Below are positions 24,797 through 32,630 of a stretch of DNA of 64,000 nucleotides, in pieces. The notes beneath the pieces were generated by a model that ran no database searches, was not told the DNA's origin, and saw only the letters and a list, made by a program, of their open reading frames with translations. This DNA is from Ferrovibrio sp046297895 (GTDB taxonomy: Bacteria; Pseudomonadota; Alphaproteobacteria; Ferrovibrionales; Ferrovibrionaceae), in the NCBI RefSeq assembly GCF_046297895.1, contig NZ_JBKBHC010000001.1:248001-312000 (forward strand). The letters run 5' to 3'. Both the position numbers and the translations under genes were made by a program. Every line of letters starts with the position of its first letter. Position 1 is the first letter of the stretch.

Positions 24797-26344
24797 TCAG
24801 GCGGTTTTCAGCAATCCCGCCTTCTTGAGCCGCCGGCGTTCGACGGAAGACGGGATATTCATGGCTTCACGATACTTGGCGACGGTGCGGCGGGCGATGT
24901 CGACGCCCTTGCCCGCCAGCAACTCGACGATCTTGTCGTCCGACAGTATATCATCCGCCGGCTCTGCATCGATCAGGACCTTGATGCGATGACGGATCGA
25001 TTCGGCCGAGAAGGCCTCGCCTCCGTCAGTGGCTGCGATGCTGGCCGTAAAGAAATACTTCATTTCGAAGATGCCGCGCGGCGTTGCCATGGTCTTGTTC
25101 GAGGTTACACGGCTGACCGTGCTTTCATGCATCTCTATCGCCTCGGCCACGGCGCGCAAATTCAGAGGCTTGAGATGCGAAACGCCGTGGCGGAGAAAGG
25201 CCTCCTGCTGGCGCACGATCTCGCTGGCCACCTTCAGAATCGTTTGTGCGCGCTGGTCCAGGGACTTGACCAGCCAGTTCGCCGAGTTCAGGCAATCTGA
25301 CATATAGCTCTTGGTGAGCTTATCTTGGCCGCCCGCGCCTTTTTCCGCCCGGCTGAGCTTGGCGTAGTAGCGGCTGTTGACCAGCACGCGCGGCAGGGTG
25401 TCGCTGTTCAGTTCCACCGTCCAGCCACCATCGTTGGCCCGCCGCACATAGACATCCGGAACCAGCGTCTGCGTGGGCTCGCTGCCAAACAGCAAGCCCG
25501 GCTTGGGATTCAGCGCCCGGATTTCCTGCACCATGTCGGCGATGTCTTCCTGATCGACACCGCAGATTCGCATCAACCCGGCGATGTCGCGTTTGGCCAG
25601 AAGTTCCAGATTCTCAAGCAACGCCTGCATCGCCGGATCGAGCCGGTCGCGCTCGCGCAGTTGCAAGGCCAGGCATTCCTTAAGCGAGCGGGCGAACAAT
25701 CCGGCCGGCTCGATGGTCTGCAGATCGAGCAGCACCGCCTCTACATCATCGGCTTCAACGCCAAGTCGGGCGGCGATGTCATCCAGCGGTTCGGTGACGT
25801 AGCCGGCTTCGTCAAGCACATCGATCAGGGCCTGGCCGATCAGTCGGTCGCCGGCATTGGCCGGCATCAGGAGCCAGTGGTCCTGAACGTGCTCGCGCAG
25901 GCTGCGACTTTCGGTCAAGCTGTTTTCAAGCCCGCCGCCCTCATCCTCGAACCGCGGGTCGCCGCCGCGGCCGCTGATATAATTACTGCTCAGACCGCTA
26001 TCGGCGCTGGCGGCATCATAGCCACTGTCGTTGTTGAAAGTGCTGTCCGCCTCACTATCTACATCCAGCGACTCACGCGCCTTCTCGGCAATGCTGTCAG
26101 AACCGAGATCTATCCGTTCGACACCCGGGCTAAGCTCGGCCACCTCAAACGGATCCTTGGCGTCATCGACGCCCGAGGTCTCCGCATCCGCGCGCTCGAG
26201 CAGCGGATTGCGTTCCAACTCCTGCTCGACATAAGCCATCAGCTCGATATTCGAGAGCTGCAACAGTTTGATCGCCTGCTGCAGTTGCGGCGTCATGACA
26301 AGGGCCTGCCCCTGCCTGAGCTCGAGACGGGGACCGAGCGCCAT
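24797..26344 (-). CDS. rpoN: RNA polymerase sigma-54 factor
   Basis: A 515-residue sigma-54. Region I is the Q/L-rich N-terminus (L-R-Q-G-Q-A-L-V-M-T-P-Q-L-Q-Q-A-I-K), region II is acidic (~55-140), the core-binding and HTH regions follow, and the RpoN box A-R-R-T-V-A-K-Y-R-E lies near the C-terminus. The ATG at 26344 has GGAG eight bases upstream; an 18-codon extension was rejected. It follows lptB by 13 bases, the usual alphaproteobacterial order. A sigma-54-type promoter in front of kdsD (29599-29615) raises the possibility that RpoN contributes to its own expression. Confidence 0.96.
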   Translation of the reverse strand: MALGPRLELRQGQALVMTPQLQQAIKLLQLSNIELMAYVEQELERNPLLERADAETSGVDDAKDPFEVAELSPGVERIDLGSDSIAEKARESLDVDSEADSTFNNDSGYDAASADSGLSSNYISGRGGDPRFEDEGGGLENSLTESRSLREHVQDHWLLMPANAGDRLIGQALIDVLDEAGYVTEPLDDIAARLGVEADDVEAVLLDLQTIEPAGLFARSLKECLALQLRERDRLDPAMQALLENLELLAKRDIAGLMRICGVDQEDIADMVQEIRALNPKPGLLFGSEPTQTLVPDVYVRRANDGGWTVELNSDTLPRVLVNSRYYAKLSRAEKGAGGQDKLTKSYMSDCLNSANWLVKSLDQRAQTILKVASEIVRQQEAFLRHGVSHLKPLNLRAVAEAIEMHESTVSRVTSNKTMATPRGIFEMKYFFTASIAATDGGEAFSAESIRHRIKVLIDAEPADDILSDDKIVELLAGKGVDIARRTVAKYREAMNIPSSVERRRLKKAGLLKTA

Positions 26345-26357
26345 TGCTAGGACTCCG

Positions 26358-27140
26358 TCACCAACTGAACCGCTCGCCCAGATAGACGCGCCGCACATTC
26401 TCGTCGGCGACGATCTCGTTCGGGCTGCCTTCCATCAACACCTTACCATCATGCAGGATGTAAGCGCGGTCGATGATGTCGAGGGTTTCGCGCACGTTAT
26501 GATCCGTGATCAGAACGCCGATACCGCGGTCTTTCAGGTGAGAAACCAGCTGCCGGATTTCGCCCACGGCGATCGGATCGATGCCGGCCAGCGGTTCATC
26601 CAGCAGCATGAAGGATGGCTGCGTGGCCAGCGCCCGCGCGATCTCGCAGCGACGCCGCTCGCCACCCGACAACGCCAAAGCCGGCGTACGACGCAGATGG
26701 GTGATCGAGAATTCGGCCAGCAGGTCATCAAGCATCGCTTCGCGCCGGTCCGTCTCCGGCTCGACCAGCTCCAGCACGGAGCGGATATTCTGTTCCACCG
26801 TCAGGCCGCGGAAGATCGAAGCCTCCTGCGGTAGATAGCCCATGCCCAGACGGGCCCGGCGATACATCGGCAGGCCGGTGATGTCATGGCCATCAAGGGT
26901 GATGTTTCCATGATCGGGGCGAATGAGGCCGGTCATGATGTAGAAGGTGGTGGTCTTGCCCGCGCCGTTCGGCCCTAGCAGGCCAACCGCCTCGCCGCGC
27001 TGAACATACAGCGACACGTCACGCAGGACCGGTCTTTTCTTGAAGCTCTTGCCCAGGCGATGCGCCGCCAGGCCGGGAAACGCGTTCTCCGCTACCAGCC
27101 TAAGGCCGTCGCCTCCGACTTTCTCGCCCACAGCGGTCAT
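26358..27140 (-). CDS. lptB: LPS export ABC transporter ATPase
   Basis: A 260-residue ATPase that powers lipopolysaccharide extraction from the inner membrane with LptF, LptG and LptC. Walker A is G-P-N-G-A-G-K-T-T, the signature is L-S-G-G-E-R-R-R, Walker B is F-M-L-L-D-E-P-L-A-G-I-D and the switch histidine lies in T-D-H-N-V-R-E. About 20 residues at the N-terminus are extra to E. coli LptB. Its ATG overlaps the lptA stop (ATGA), so translation is coupled. lptF and lptG are not in the window. Confidence 0.96.
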   Translation of the reverse strand: MTAVGEKVGGDGLRLVAENAFPGLAAHRLGKSFKKRPVLRDVSLYVQRGEAVGLLGPNGAGKTTTFYIMTGLIRPDHGNITLDGHDITGLPMYRRARLGMGYLPQEASIFRGLTVEQNIRSVLELVEPETDRREAMLDDLLAEFSITHLRRTPALALSGGERRRCEIARALATQPSFMLLDEPLAGIDPIAVGEIRQLVSHLKDRGIGVLITDHNVRETLDIIDRAYILHDGKVLMEGSPNEIVADENVRRVYLGERFSW

Positions 27141-27745
27141 CAGGGTTTCGCTCCGGGCTTGGTGGCCGCACCATTGGCCGGGGCCTCATCGCCCTTGGGG
27201 ACGAACACGCCACGCACACGGCCGCCGGCAATCGGATCGCAGGTACTGCGACCCGTATCCTGATACATTACGGCGCGGGCACACCGCACCGTGCCCTGGT
27301 CGTTGCTGAGCACGACATTCCCGGTCAGCGTGATGGTCTTTTTATCCACGTCATAGATGCCGAAATCTCCCTGGCCACGTTCCTGCGGGGTGGAGACAAA
27401 AACGTCGCCTTTGGCTTCAATCTTGGTAATCGAGCTGGCATCCGGCCCGCCCGACGGCGGCGGCTTGGCCGTCCCTGCCTGCTGATTGTTGCTGCGTTCG
27501 CGGTAATAGACATAAAGCTCGGCGGAGCGTAGTCGCGTATCGCCCTGTATGGCATCGACATTGCCGCGGAAAATGGCGAGCTGTTTGTCTTGCTGCACTT
27601 CTAAGGTATCGGATGTTATGTCTATAGGCTGGTCGCTGTTTTTGCGGCTATTCAGACCGACCTGGCCGAAAGCCGGTGCCACGCCAAGCATGGCGCCGAC
27701 GGCAAGCATGGGCAGGAAAAGCGCTGATCGACGCATTCCGATCAT
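27140..27745 (-). CDS. lptA: periplasmic LPS bridge protein
   Basis: A 201-residue LptA: signal peptide with A-F-G cleavage region near residue 27, then an OstA-type beta-jellyroll that passes lipopolysaccharide across the periplasm. Typical strands are P-I-D-I-T-S-D-T-L-E-V and A-I-F-R-G-N-V-D-A, and I-T-L-T-G-N-V-V-L-S. A proline/glycine-rich insert near residues 90-105 is probably a loop. It overlaps lptC at its start and lptB at its end by four bases each. Two cysteines (C-A-R, T-C-D) near the C-terminus may pair. Confidence 0.93.
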   Translation of the reverse strand: MIGMRRSALFLPMLAVGAMLGVAPAFGQVGLNSRKNSDQPIDITSDTLEVQQDKQLAIFRGNVDAIQGDTRLRSAELYVYYRERSNNQQAGTAKPPPSGGPDASSITKIEAKGDVFVSTPQERGQGDFGIYDVDKKTITLTGNVVLSNDQGTVRCARAVMYQDTGRSTCDPIAGGRVRGVFVPKGDEAPANGAATKPGAKP

Positions 27746-28428
27746 CCCCGTTGTTCGCGCGGGAAGATCGTAGTCTTCACGCCATTAATAAACACGATCC
27801 TTTGACCGCTATCGTAAATCCGCATGCCATTGGCATTGATCTTGCCGAGCGCGGCGTGGCCCCAGACCTTTTCGTCGCTGGAAATCACCTTGGTTTCCAG
27901 ATTGATTTCAGCCGAATGACCATGCATCTCGTAGCCCTTGTCGCCGAATACCGCGATATTGCCATAGAGATCAAGCAACTGCAGGCTACCCTGATAGAGC
28001 CCGGTATCGGCCGTCAGCGACCACCACTCGCCATTGACCATGGTGATGTCTGCCTGCACGCGATCGAGCGTCACCTGCTTGTCGTCCTGCGGGTCCTGTA
28101 CTGCCCTGTCCGCCGTAACAACATAAGGCTGCCCGCTGGAGTCGTTTCCACGGTAGCGTGGATTGCTCATAACCAGCGCTGCATTGGCGCTATCCACATC
28201 ATTAAAAGTAAGCGGCAGCACATTGTGCTTTCTGGATAGCTGCGGCCATGCAATCACAGCGGCCACCGTGCCCAGTGCGATCAGCGGCAGGATGAATTTC
28301 ATGAACCGAACGAAGCGGCGCCGGCGCGTCAAACCGGCCAGGGCCGCCCTGGCGTTGCGCGGCGTGAAGCTTGCCGCTCGCTCGCGCGGCAAGGGAGAAG
28401 CGTTGATTGGATCGCTGCCGGCTGTCAT
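27742..28428 (-). CDS. lptC: LPS export protein LptC
   Basis: A 228-residue bitopic inner-membrane protein that links the LptBFG motor to LptA. A basic cytosolic N-terminus (to ~45) precedes one membrane helix (about 48-66, F-I-L-P-L-I-A-L-G-T-V-A-A), and the rest is the periplasmic OstA-like fold. The longer cytosolic head is common in alphaproteobacteria. ATG at 28428 lies 16 bases after the kdsD stop; upstream in-frame codons belong to the kdsD region and were rejected. Its stop overlaps lptA. Confidence 0.9.
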   Translation of the reverse strand: MTAGSDPINASPLPRERAASFTPRNARAALAGLTRRRRFVRFMKFILPLIALGTVAAVIAWPQLSRKHNVLPLTFNDVDSANAALVMSNPRYRGNDSSGQPYVVTADRAVQDPQDDKQVTLDRVQADITMVNGEWWSLTADTGLYQGSLQLLDLYGNIAVFGDKGYEMHGHSAEINLETKVISSDEKVWGHAALGKINANGMRIYDSGQRIVFINGVKTTIFPREQRG

Positions 28429-28444
28429 GCGTAATCCGGCCTCA

Positions 28445-29572
28445 TCATGTGATTCCGGCCCGCACGCAGTCGTGCATGTGCAGGATGCCGATCGGGCGTC
28501 CCTTCTCAACCACAAAAAACGCCGTGATGCGACGGCTGTTCATCTGCCGCAGGGCCTCGACCGCCAACTGGTGCGGCCCGATGGTGATCGGCGACTTGGT
28601 CATCACCGTATCCACGGTCTGTGACAGAAGATCACCCTCAATGTGACGGCGCAGGTCACCATCGGTAATGATGCCGACCAGGCGCCCCTTGTCACGTCCC
28701 CTGGCAGCGACGATCCCGATACAGCCAAAGCTGCGGCCCGCCATGGTGACCAGAGCCTCGCGCATCGGGGTGCCTGCCGCAACCAACGGCATCTCCGGCC
28801 CGCCATGCATTAGGTCGCTGACCTTGATCAGCTGCTTGCCCAGGCGCCCGCCAGGATGGAATACCCGGTAATGATCGTGATTGAAGCCCTTGCGCTCCAT
28901 CAGCGCCACGGCGAGGGCATCCCCGAGGGCCAGCATCATCGTGGTGGAAGTGGTCGGCGCCAGCCCCATCGGGCAGGCTTCTTCCACCGGCGGCAGGATC
29001 AGGGCCACATCCGAGGCTTGTCCCAGCGCCGACCGCGATTTCGAGGTGATACCGATTAAAGGAATCCCGAAGCGCTTGGCATGCGCTATCAGATCGGCCA
29101 TTTCCGGAACGTCACCGGAATTCGACAGGCAGAGCAGCACGTCGCCCTGCATCACCATGCCCAGATCGCCATGGCTGGCTTCAGCGGGATGGACGAAAAA
29201 TGCCGGCGTGCCGGTCGAAGCCAGGGTCGCAGCAATCTTGCGGCCAACATGGCCGCTTTTGCCCATGCCTGACACGATCACGCGGCCGCGTACCCCGCTG
29301 GATAGGCCGGGGTTGCTGCCACTCACGCCAAGCAGCAAATCTATGGCACGGTCGAAGTTTTCATTGAGGCCGGCAGCCAGGGCAGCCAGGCCATTGGCCT
29401 CCATCAGCAGCACACGGCGGCCGGCGGCGATATCGGGACCGGCGGGTGTTTTGGGGCTGGTGACCTGAACCACTTTTGACCGGCCTGCGGCCGGGCGGCT
29501 GTCTTTGGCGACGGCTTTCGCACTTTTCTTTCCGGCACGCTTGGTGCGCACGGCAGACGGCGCGGTGGTCAT
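28445..29572 (-). CDS. kdsD: arabinose-5-phosphate isomerase, KdsD/KpsF family
   Basis: A 375-residue sugar-phosphate isomerase that makes arabinose 5-phosphate, the first precursor of Kdo in lipopolysaccharide. The SIS domain (about 80-240) has G-M-G-K-S-G-H and the S-N-S-G-D-V-P-E loop; two CBS domains follow (S-D-L-M-H near 250 and D-T-V-M-T-K near 320). A basic, alanine-rich N-terminal extension of about 45 residues is not part of the fold, so the true start could be internal, but no better ATG with a ribosome site is seen. It heads the kdsD-lptC-lptA-lptB-rpoN-can unit and has a sigma-54-like promoter upstream. Confidence 0.9.
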   Translation of the reverse strand: MTTAPSAVRTKRAGKKSAKAVAKDSRPAAGRSKVVQVTSPKTPAGPDIAAGRRVLLMEANGLAALAAGLNENFDRAIDLLLGVSGSNPGLSSGVRGRVIVSGMGKSGHVGRKIAATLASTGTPAFFVHPAEASHGDLGMVMQGDVLLCLSNSGDVPEMADLIAHAKRFGIPLIGITSKSRSALGQASDVALILPPVEEACPMGLAPTTSTTMMLALGDALAVALMERKGFNHDHYRVFHPGGRLGKQLIKVSDLMHGGPEMPLVAAGTPMREALVTMAGRSFGCIGIVAARGRDKGRLVGIITDGDLRRHIEGDLLSQTVDTVMTKSPITIGPHQLAVEALRQMNSRRITAFFVVEKGRPIGILHMHDCVRAGIT

Positions 29573-29598
29573 GGGCTACCCATGGCTTGCGAGGTACA

Positions 29599-29615
29599 AA
29601 CAAAAATCGTGCCAA
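29599..29615 (-). promoter_or_regulatory. sigma-54-type promoter upstream of kdsD-lptCAB-rpoN
   Basis: The minus strand reads TTGGCACG-ATTT-TTGTT (29615 to 29599). Against the consensus TTGGCACG-N4-TTGCW only one conserved base (C to T in the -12 element) differs. The start would fall near 29588, about 16 bases before the kdsD ATG. The operon downstream includes rpoN itself. Confidence 0.6.
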
Positions 29616-29662
29616 GTATGGAGAACCGGCCGAGAAATTGCAAACCCGGGCGGGCGGGCGCA

Positions 29663-29679
29663 GCCTGATTTGATCAGGC
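29663..29679 (-). terminator. hairpin after rnd
   Basis: A perfect 7-bp stem (29663-29669 with 29673-29679, loop of three) lies 10 bases after the rnd stop on the minus strand. There is no T-run, so it may be Rho-assisted. Confidence 0.35.
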
Positions 29680-29689
29680 CACCAACAAA

Positions 29690-30304
29690 TTAATGGGCAA
29701 AAATATCGTCCTCTGGCCAGCCGGCCAGATCCAGCGCGGCCCTGGCCGGCAGGAAGTCAAAACAGGCCTGAGCCAGGGCGACACGACCCTCACGAGCAAG
29801 CATGCCGTCAAGTACTGCCTTAAGCTGATGCAAATGCAGCACGTCCGAGGCCGCATAGCGCTGCTGCGCCTCGGTCAGATCCTGCGCCCCCCAATCGGAG
29901 GATTGCTCCTGCTTGGAAATTTCCACGCCGATGAGGTCGCGGCACAGGTCCTTGAGGCCGTGACGATCAGTAAAGGTGCGCACCAGCTTGGAGGCCGTGC
30001 GCGTGCAGTAAACCGGCGTCGTTTCGGCGCCCAGATACTGCTTCAGTGCAGCCAGGTCGAAGCGGGCGAAATGAAACAGCTTCAGGATTTTGGGATTTTC
30101 CAGCAACCGCTTCAGATTCGGCGCGTCATAGCCGCTGCCGGCGCGGAACTGGACCAGATGGGCATTGCCGTCACCAGAGGAGAGTTGCACCACGCACAGC
30201 CGGTCGCGCAGGGTGCGCAATCCCATGGTTTCGGTGTCAACGGCAACCGAAGGGCCAAGGTCGAGGCCGGCAGGCAGGTCGTTCTGATATACGGTGATCG
30301 CCAT
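29690..30304 (-). CDS. rnd: ribonuclease D, short form
   Basis: A 204-residue DEDD-type 3'-to-5' exonuclease that trims tRNA 3' ends. The catalytic motifs are present: D-T-E in V-A-V-D-T-E-T-M-G, F-H-F-A-R-F-D, and Y-A-A-S-D near the C-terminus. The C-terminal HRDC domains of E. coli RNase D (375 residues) are absent, as in many alphaproteobacterial versions. ATG at 30304 begins at M-A-I-T-V; the 21 in-frame codons before it were rejected. The tRNA-Leu gene ends 72 bases upstream on the same strand with no terminator between them, so one transcript could carry a tRNA and its own processing enzyme. Confidence 0.92.
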   Translation of the reverse strand: MAITVYQNDLPAGLDLGPSVAVDTETMGLRTLRDRLCVVQLSSGDGNAHLVQFRAGSGYDAPNLKRLLENPKILKLFHFARFDLAALKQYLGAETTPVYCTRTASKLVRTFTDRHGLKDLCRDLIGVEISKQEQSSDWGAQDLTEAQQRYAASDVLHLHQLKAVLDGMLAREGRVALAQACFDFLPARAALDLAGWPEDDIFAH

Positions 30305-30376
30305 ATGCGGTGCACTCTCTAGGGTGCGGCACTCTCTTGCGGGTGCGCTCGGGATACGGCGCGGCAATCGAGGAAT

Positions 30377-30463
30377 TGGTGCCCAGGATAAGACTCGAAC
30401 TTACACGACCTTTCGGTCACTAGCACCTGAAGCTAGCGCGTCTACCAATTCCGCCACCTGGGC
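30377..30463 (-). tRNA. tRNA-Leu (CAG)
   Basis: An 87-base class II tRNA on the minus strand. The acceptor arm GCCCAGG pairs with CCTGGGC, the discriminator is A and CCA is encoded. The anticodon loop TTCAGGT, flanked by the stem CTAGC/GCTAG, gives CAG, reading CUG leucine codons. A long variable arm (GTGACC-GAAA-GGTCGT region) and the GTTCGAGTC T-loop are intact. Confidence 0.96.
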
Positions 30464-30508
30464 AGGCGGTGCGGGGTCCGGATAGGCGACCGTCGCGACC
30501 GAGGCGTG

Positions 30509-30537
30509 TCTTTACGGCTCCGGCCCGGAGAAGTCAA
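30509..30537 (-). promoter_or_regulatory. promoter of tRNA-Leu
   Basis: On the minus strand TTGACT (30537-30532) and TAAAGA (30514-30509) are 17 bases apart. Transcription would begin about 40 bases before the tRNA. Confidence 0.5.
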
Positions 30538-30645
30538 GCGCCCCCAAACGTTATCCCGCAGGTATCTCACGATGCCCCCGACGGGGCTTGCCTTGCCCCG
30601 CCGCCCTGCCGATAACGGACGGGTCGAGCAGGAGATTGGCGGCAG

Positions 30646-31758
30646 ATGGATACGGTGGAGTGCCTGGTGATCGGGGCCGGCGTGGTGGGGCTGGGCGTGG
30701 CTCGCGCCCTGGCCCGGCGGGGCCATGAGGTGGTGATCGTCGAGGCCGCCGGCCTGATCGGCAGCGAGACCAGTTCGCGCAACTCGGAAGTGATCCATGC
30801 CGGCATCTATTATCCGGCCGGCAGCCTGAAAGCCCGGCTGTGCGTGGATGGCAAAAAGGCACTGTATGCCTATTGCGACGAACGCGGCATAACGCATAAG
30901 CGCTGCGGCAAGCTGATTGTCGCCGCCGACGAGGCACAGATCGCCGATCTGGAAGCACTGAAGAAGAAGGCCGAAGCCAACGGCGTCGACGATCTGCAAT
31001 GGCTCACCCGCGACCAGGCCCTGGTGCTGGAGCCTCAGCTCCACTGCATCGCCGCCCTGCTCTCGCCCTCCACCGGAATCATCGACAGCCATGGCCTGAT
31101 GCTGGCCTATCAGGGCGAGGCGGAGGACCACGGTGCGATGCTGGCCCTGGGGTCTCCGGTGCTGCGCGGCAGGGCCGCCCATGATGGCATCGTGATTGAG
31201 ACCGGCGGAAACGAGCCGATGCAGCTAACGGCGCGCCTGGTGGTGAATGCGGCCGGACTCAATGCCCAGCGCATCGCGGCAGCCATTGACGGCATCCGGA
31301 CCGAGAGCGTGCCGGGCTGCTACTATGCCAAAGGCAACTATTTCATCCTGTCCGGCATGAAACCGCCGTTTTCGCGGCTGATCTATCCGGTGCCAGAACC
31401 CGGTGGCCTGGGCATCCACGTCACCATCGACCTTGGCGGCCAGATGCGTTTCGGCCCCGACGTGGAATGGGTGGAGGGCATCGATTATGCCGTCGATCCG
31501 GCGCGCGGTGAGAAATTCTATGCCGCCGTGCGGCGCTACTGGCCCGGCCTGCCCGATGGAGCGATCCAGCCGGGTTATGCCGGCATCCGTCCGAAGCTCT
31601 CACCATCCGGAGGCAAGGCGGATGATTTCGTCATCCATGGCCCGGAACAGACCGGCTTGCCGGGCCTGATCAACCTGTTCGGCATTGAAAGCCCAGGCCT
31701 GACGGCGTCGCTGGCGCTGGGCGAATATGTCGCCAACCTTGCCGAGGGTACGGGATGA
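30646..31758 (+). CDS. FAD-dependent oxidoreductase, L-2-hydroxyglutarate oxidase-like
   Basis: A 370-residue DAO/LhgO-type flavoenzyme. The FAD motif V-I-G-A-G-V-V-G-L-G-V-A-R is at the start, S-R-N-S-E-V-I-H-A-G-I-Y-Y (48-60) is the signature of LhgO-like 2-hydroxyacid oxidases, and V-V-N-A-A-G-L is the second flavin contact. Known relatives oxidise L-2-hydroxyglutarate to 2-oxoglutarate and feed electrons to quinone; the substrate here could be another 2-hydroxyacid because the gene is translationally coupled (ATGA) to a lactonase and lies beside a catabolic island. AGGAG lies upstream of the ATG. Confidence 0.88.
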   Translation: MDTVECLVIGAGVVGLGVARALARRGHEVVIVEAAGLIGSETSSRNSEVIHAGIYYPAGSLKARLCVDGKKALYAYCDERGITHKRCGKLIVAADEAQIADLEALKKKAEANGVDDLQWLTRDQALVLEPQLHCIAALLSPSTGIIDSHGLMLAYQGEAEDHGAMLALGSPVLRGRAAHDGIVIETGGNEPMQLTARLVVNAAGLNAQRIAAAIDGIRTESVPGCYYAKGNYFILSGMKPPFSRLIYPVPEPGGLGIHVTIDLGGQMRFGPDVEWVEGIDYAVDPARGEKFYAAVRRYWPGLPDGAIQPGYAGIRPKLSPSGGKADDFVIHGPEQTGLPGLINLFGIESPGLTASLALGEYVANLAEGTG

Positions 31759-32630
31759 CAAAACCAGCCTGCATCATCGATGGCCGTTTCGATCTGGCGG
31801 AATCGCCGGTCTGGTCGGCTGCGGAGCAGGCCTTGTGGTTTGTCGACATCAATATGCACGGCCTGCACCGGTTCGATCCGGCGAGCGGAGCTTGCCGGCG
31901 CTGGACGATGCCGGCCGCCATTGGGTGCATCGCGCGGGATCGCGATGGCGGGCTGATCGCTGCGCTCCGCAATGGCCTGTACCGGCTCGATCTTTCCCAT
32001 GGCAGGCACCGCCTGCTTGCGGCAGCGCCTTATGATACCGCGCGCATGCGCTTCAACGATGGCCGCTGCGACCGCCAGGGTCGGTTCTGGGCCGGCACCA
32101 TCACCGACGACCGCCAGCCCCATGGCGCATTATATCGCTTTGATGGCACCCGCTTTATCGAAACAAAACTGCCCGGCGTCATCACCACCTCGAATGGTCT
32201 GGCCTGGAGCCCCGACGGCCGCATCCTGTATCACGCCGATACGCCGACCATGCAGGTGCACGCGTATGACTACGACATCGCGGCCGGAGAGCTTTCGAAT
32301 CGCCGACTGTTTCTAGATCTGACCGTCGACAATGAGCGGCCCGATGGCGCGACGGTGGACAGCGCCGGCAATTACTGGCTGGCGCTCTATGGCGCCGGCA
32401 AGGTGGTACAGTTCTCGCCGGCCGGCGAACGCCTGCGCGAAATCCATCTGCCGGCGAAGGCGCCGACCATGCCCTGCTTCGGCGGTTCGGATCTGCGCAC
32501 GCTGTTTATCACCACGGCGCGGCAGAAACACACGCCCGAAGAACTAGCAAGAATGCCGCTGGCCGGCGGCATTTTCAGCATTGGCGTCGACATCCCGGGG
32601 TTGCCGGAAACGCCCTTTATTTCTGCCTGA
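31755..32630 (+). CDS. SMP-30/gluconolactonase family protein
   Basis: A 291-residue six-bladed beta-propeller lactonase. The family marks are E-S-P-V-W near residue 15 (the metal-binding glutamate), N-D-G-R-C-D-R-Q-G-R-F-W near 98, S-N-G-L-A-W-S-P-D-G near 145 and the P-D-G-A-T-V-D-S-A-G-N-Y-W region with the catalytic aspartate. It probably opens a sugar-acid lactone in a metal-dependent way in the cytosol. It overlaps the LhgO-like gene at its start and converges on the FAH-type hydrolase, overlapping it by 14 bases at the 3' end. A second, longer SMP-30 protein is encoded at 38148. Confidence 0.92.
   Translation: MTKPACIIDGRFDLAESPVWSAAEQALWFVDINMHGLHRFDPASGACRRWTMPAAIGCIARDRDGGLIAALRNGLYRLDLSHGRHRLLAAAPYDTARMRFNDGRCDRQGRFWAGTITDDRQPHGALYRFDGTRFIETKLPGVITTSNGLAWSPDGRILYHADTPTMQVHAYDYDIAAGELSNRRLFLDLTVDNERPDGATVDSAGNYWLALYGAGKVVQFSPAGERLREIHLPAKAPTMPCFGGSDLRTLFITTARQKHTPEELARMPLAGGIFSIGVDIPGLPETPFISA

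Noticed and set aside
25325..26350. 341-codon plus-strand frame opposite rpoN
   Set aside because: Shadow of rpoN; no recognisable domain.
30305..30463. tRNA-Leu as an integration site of a mobile island
   Set aside because: No integrase, no repeat of the tRNA 3' end and no shift in base composition nearby.
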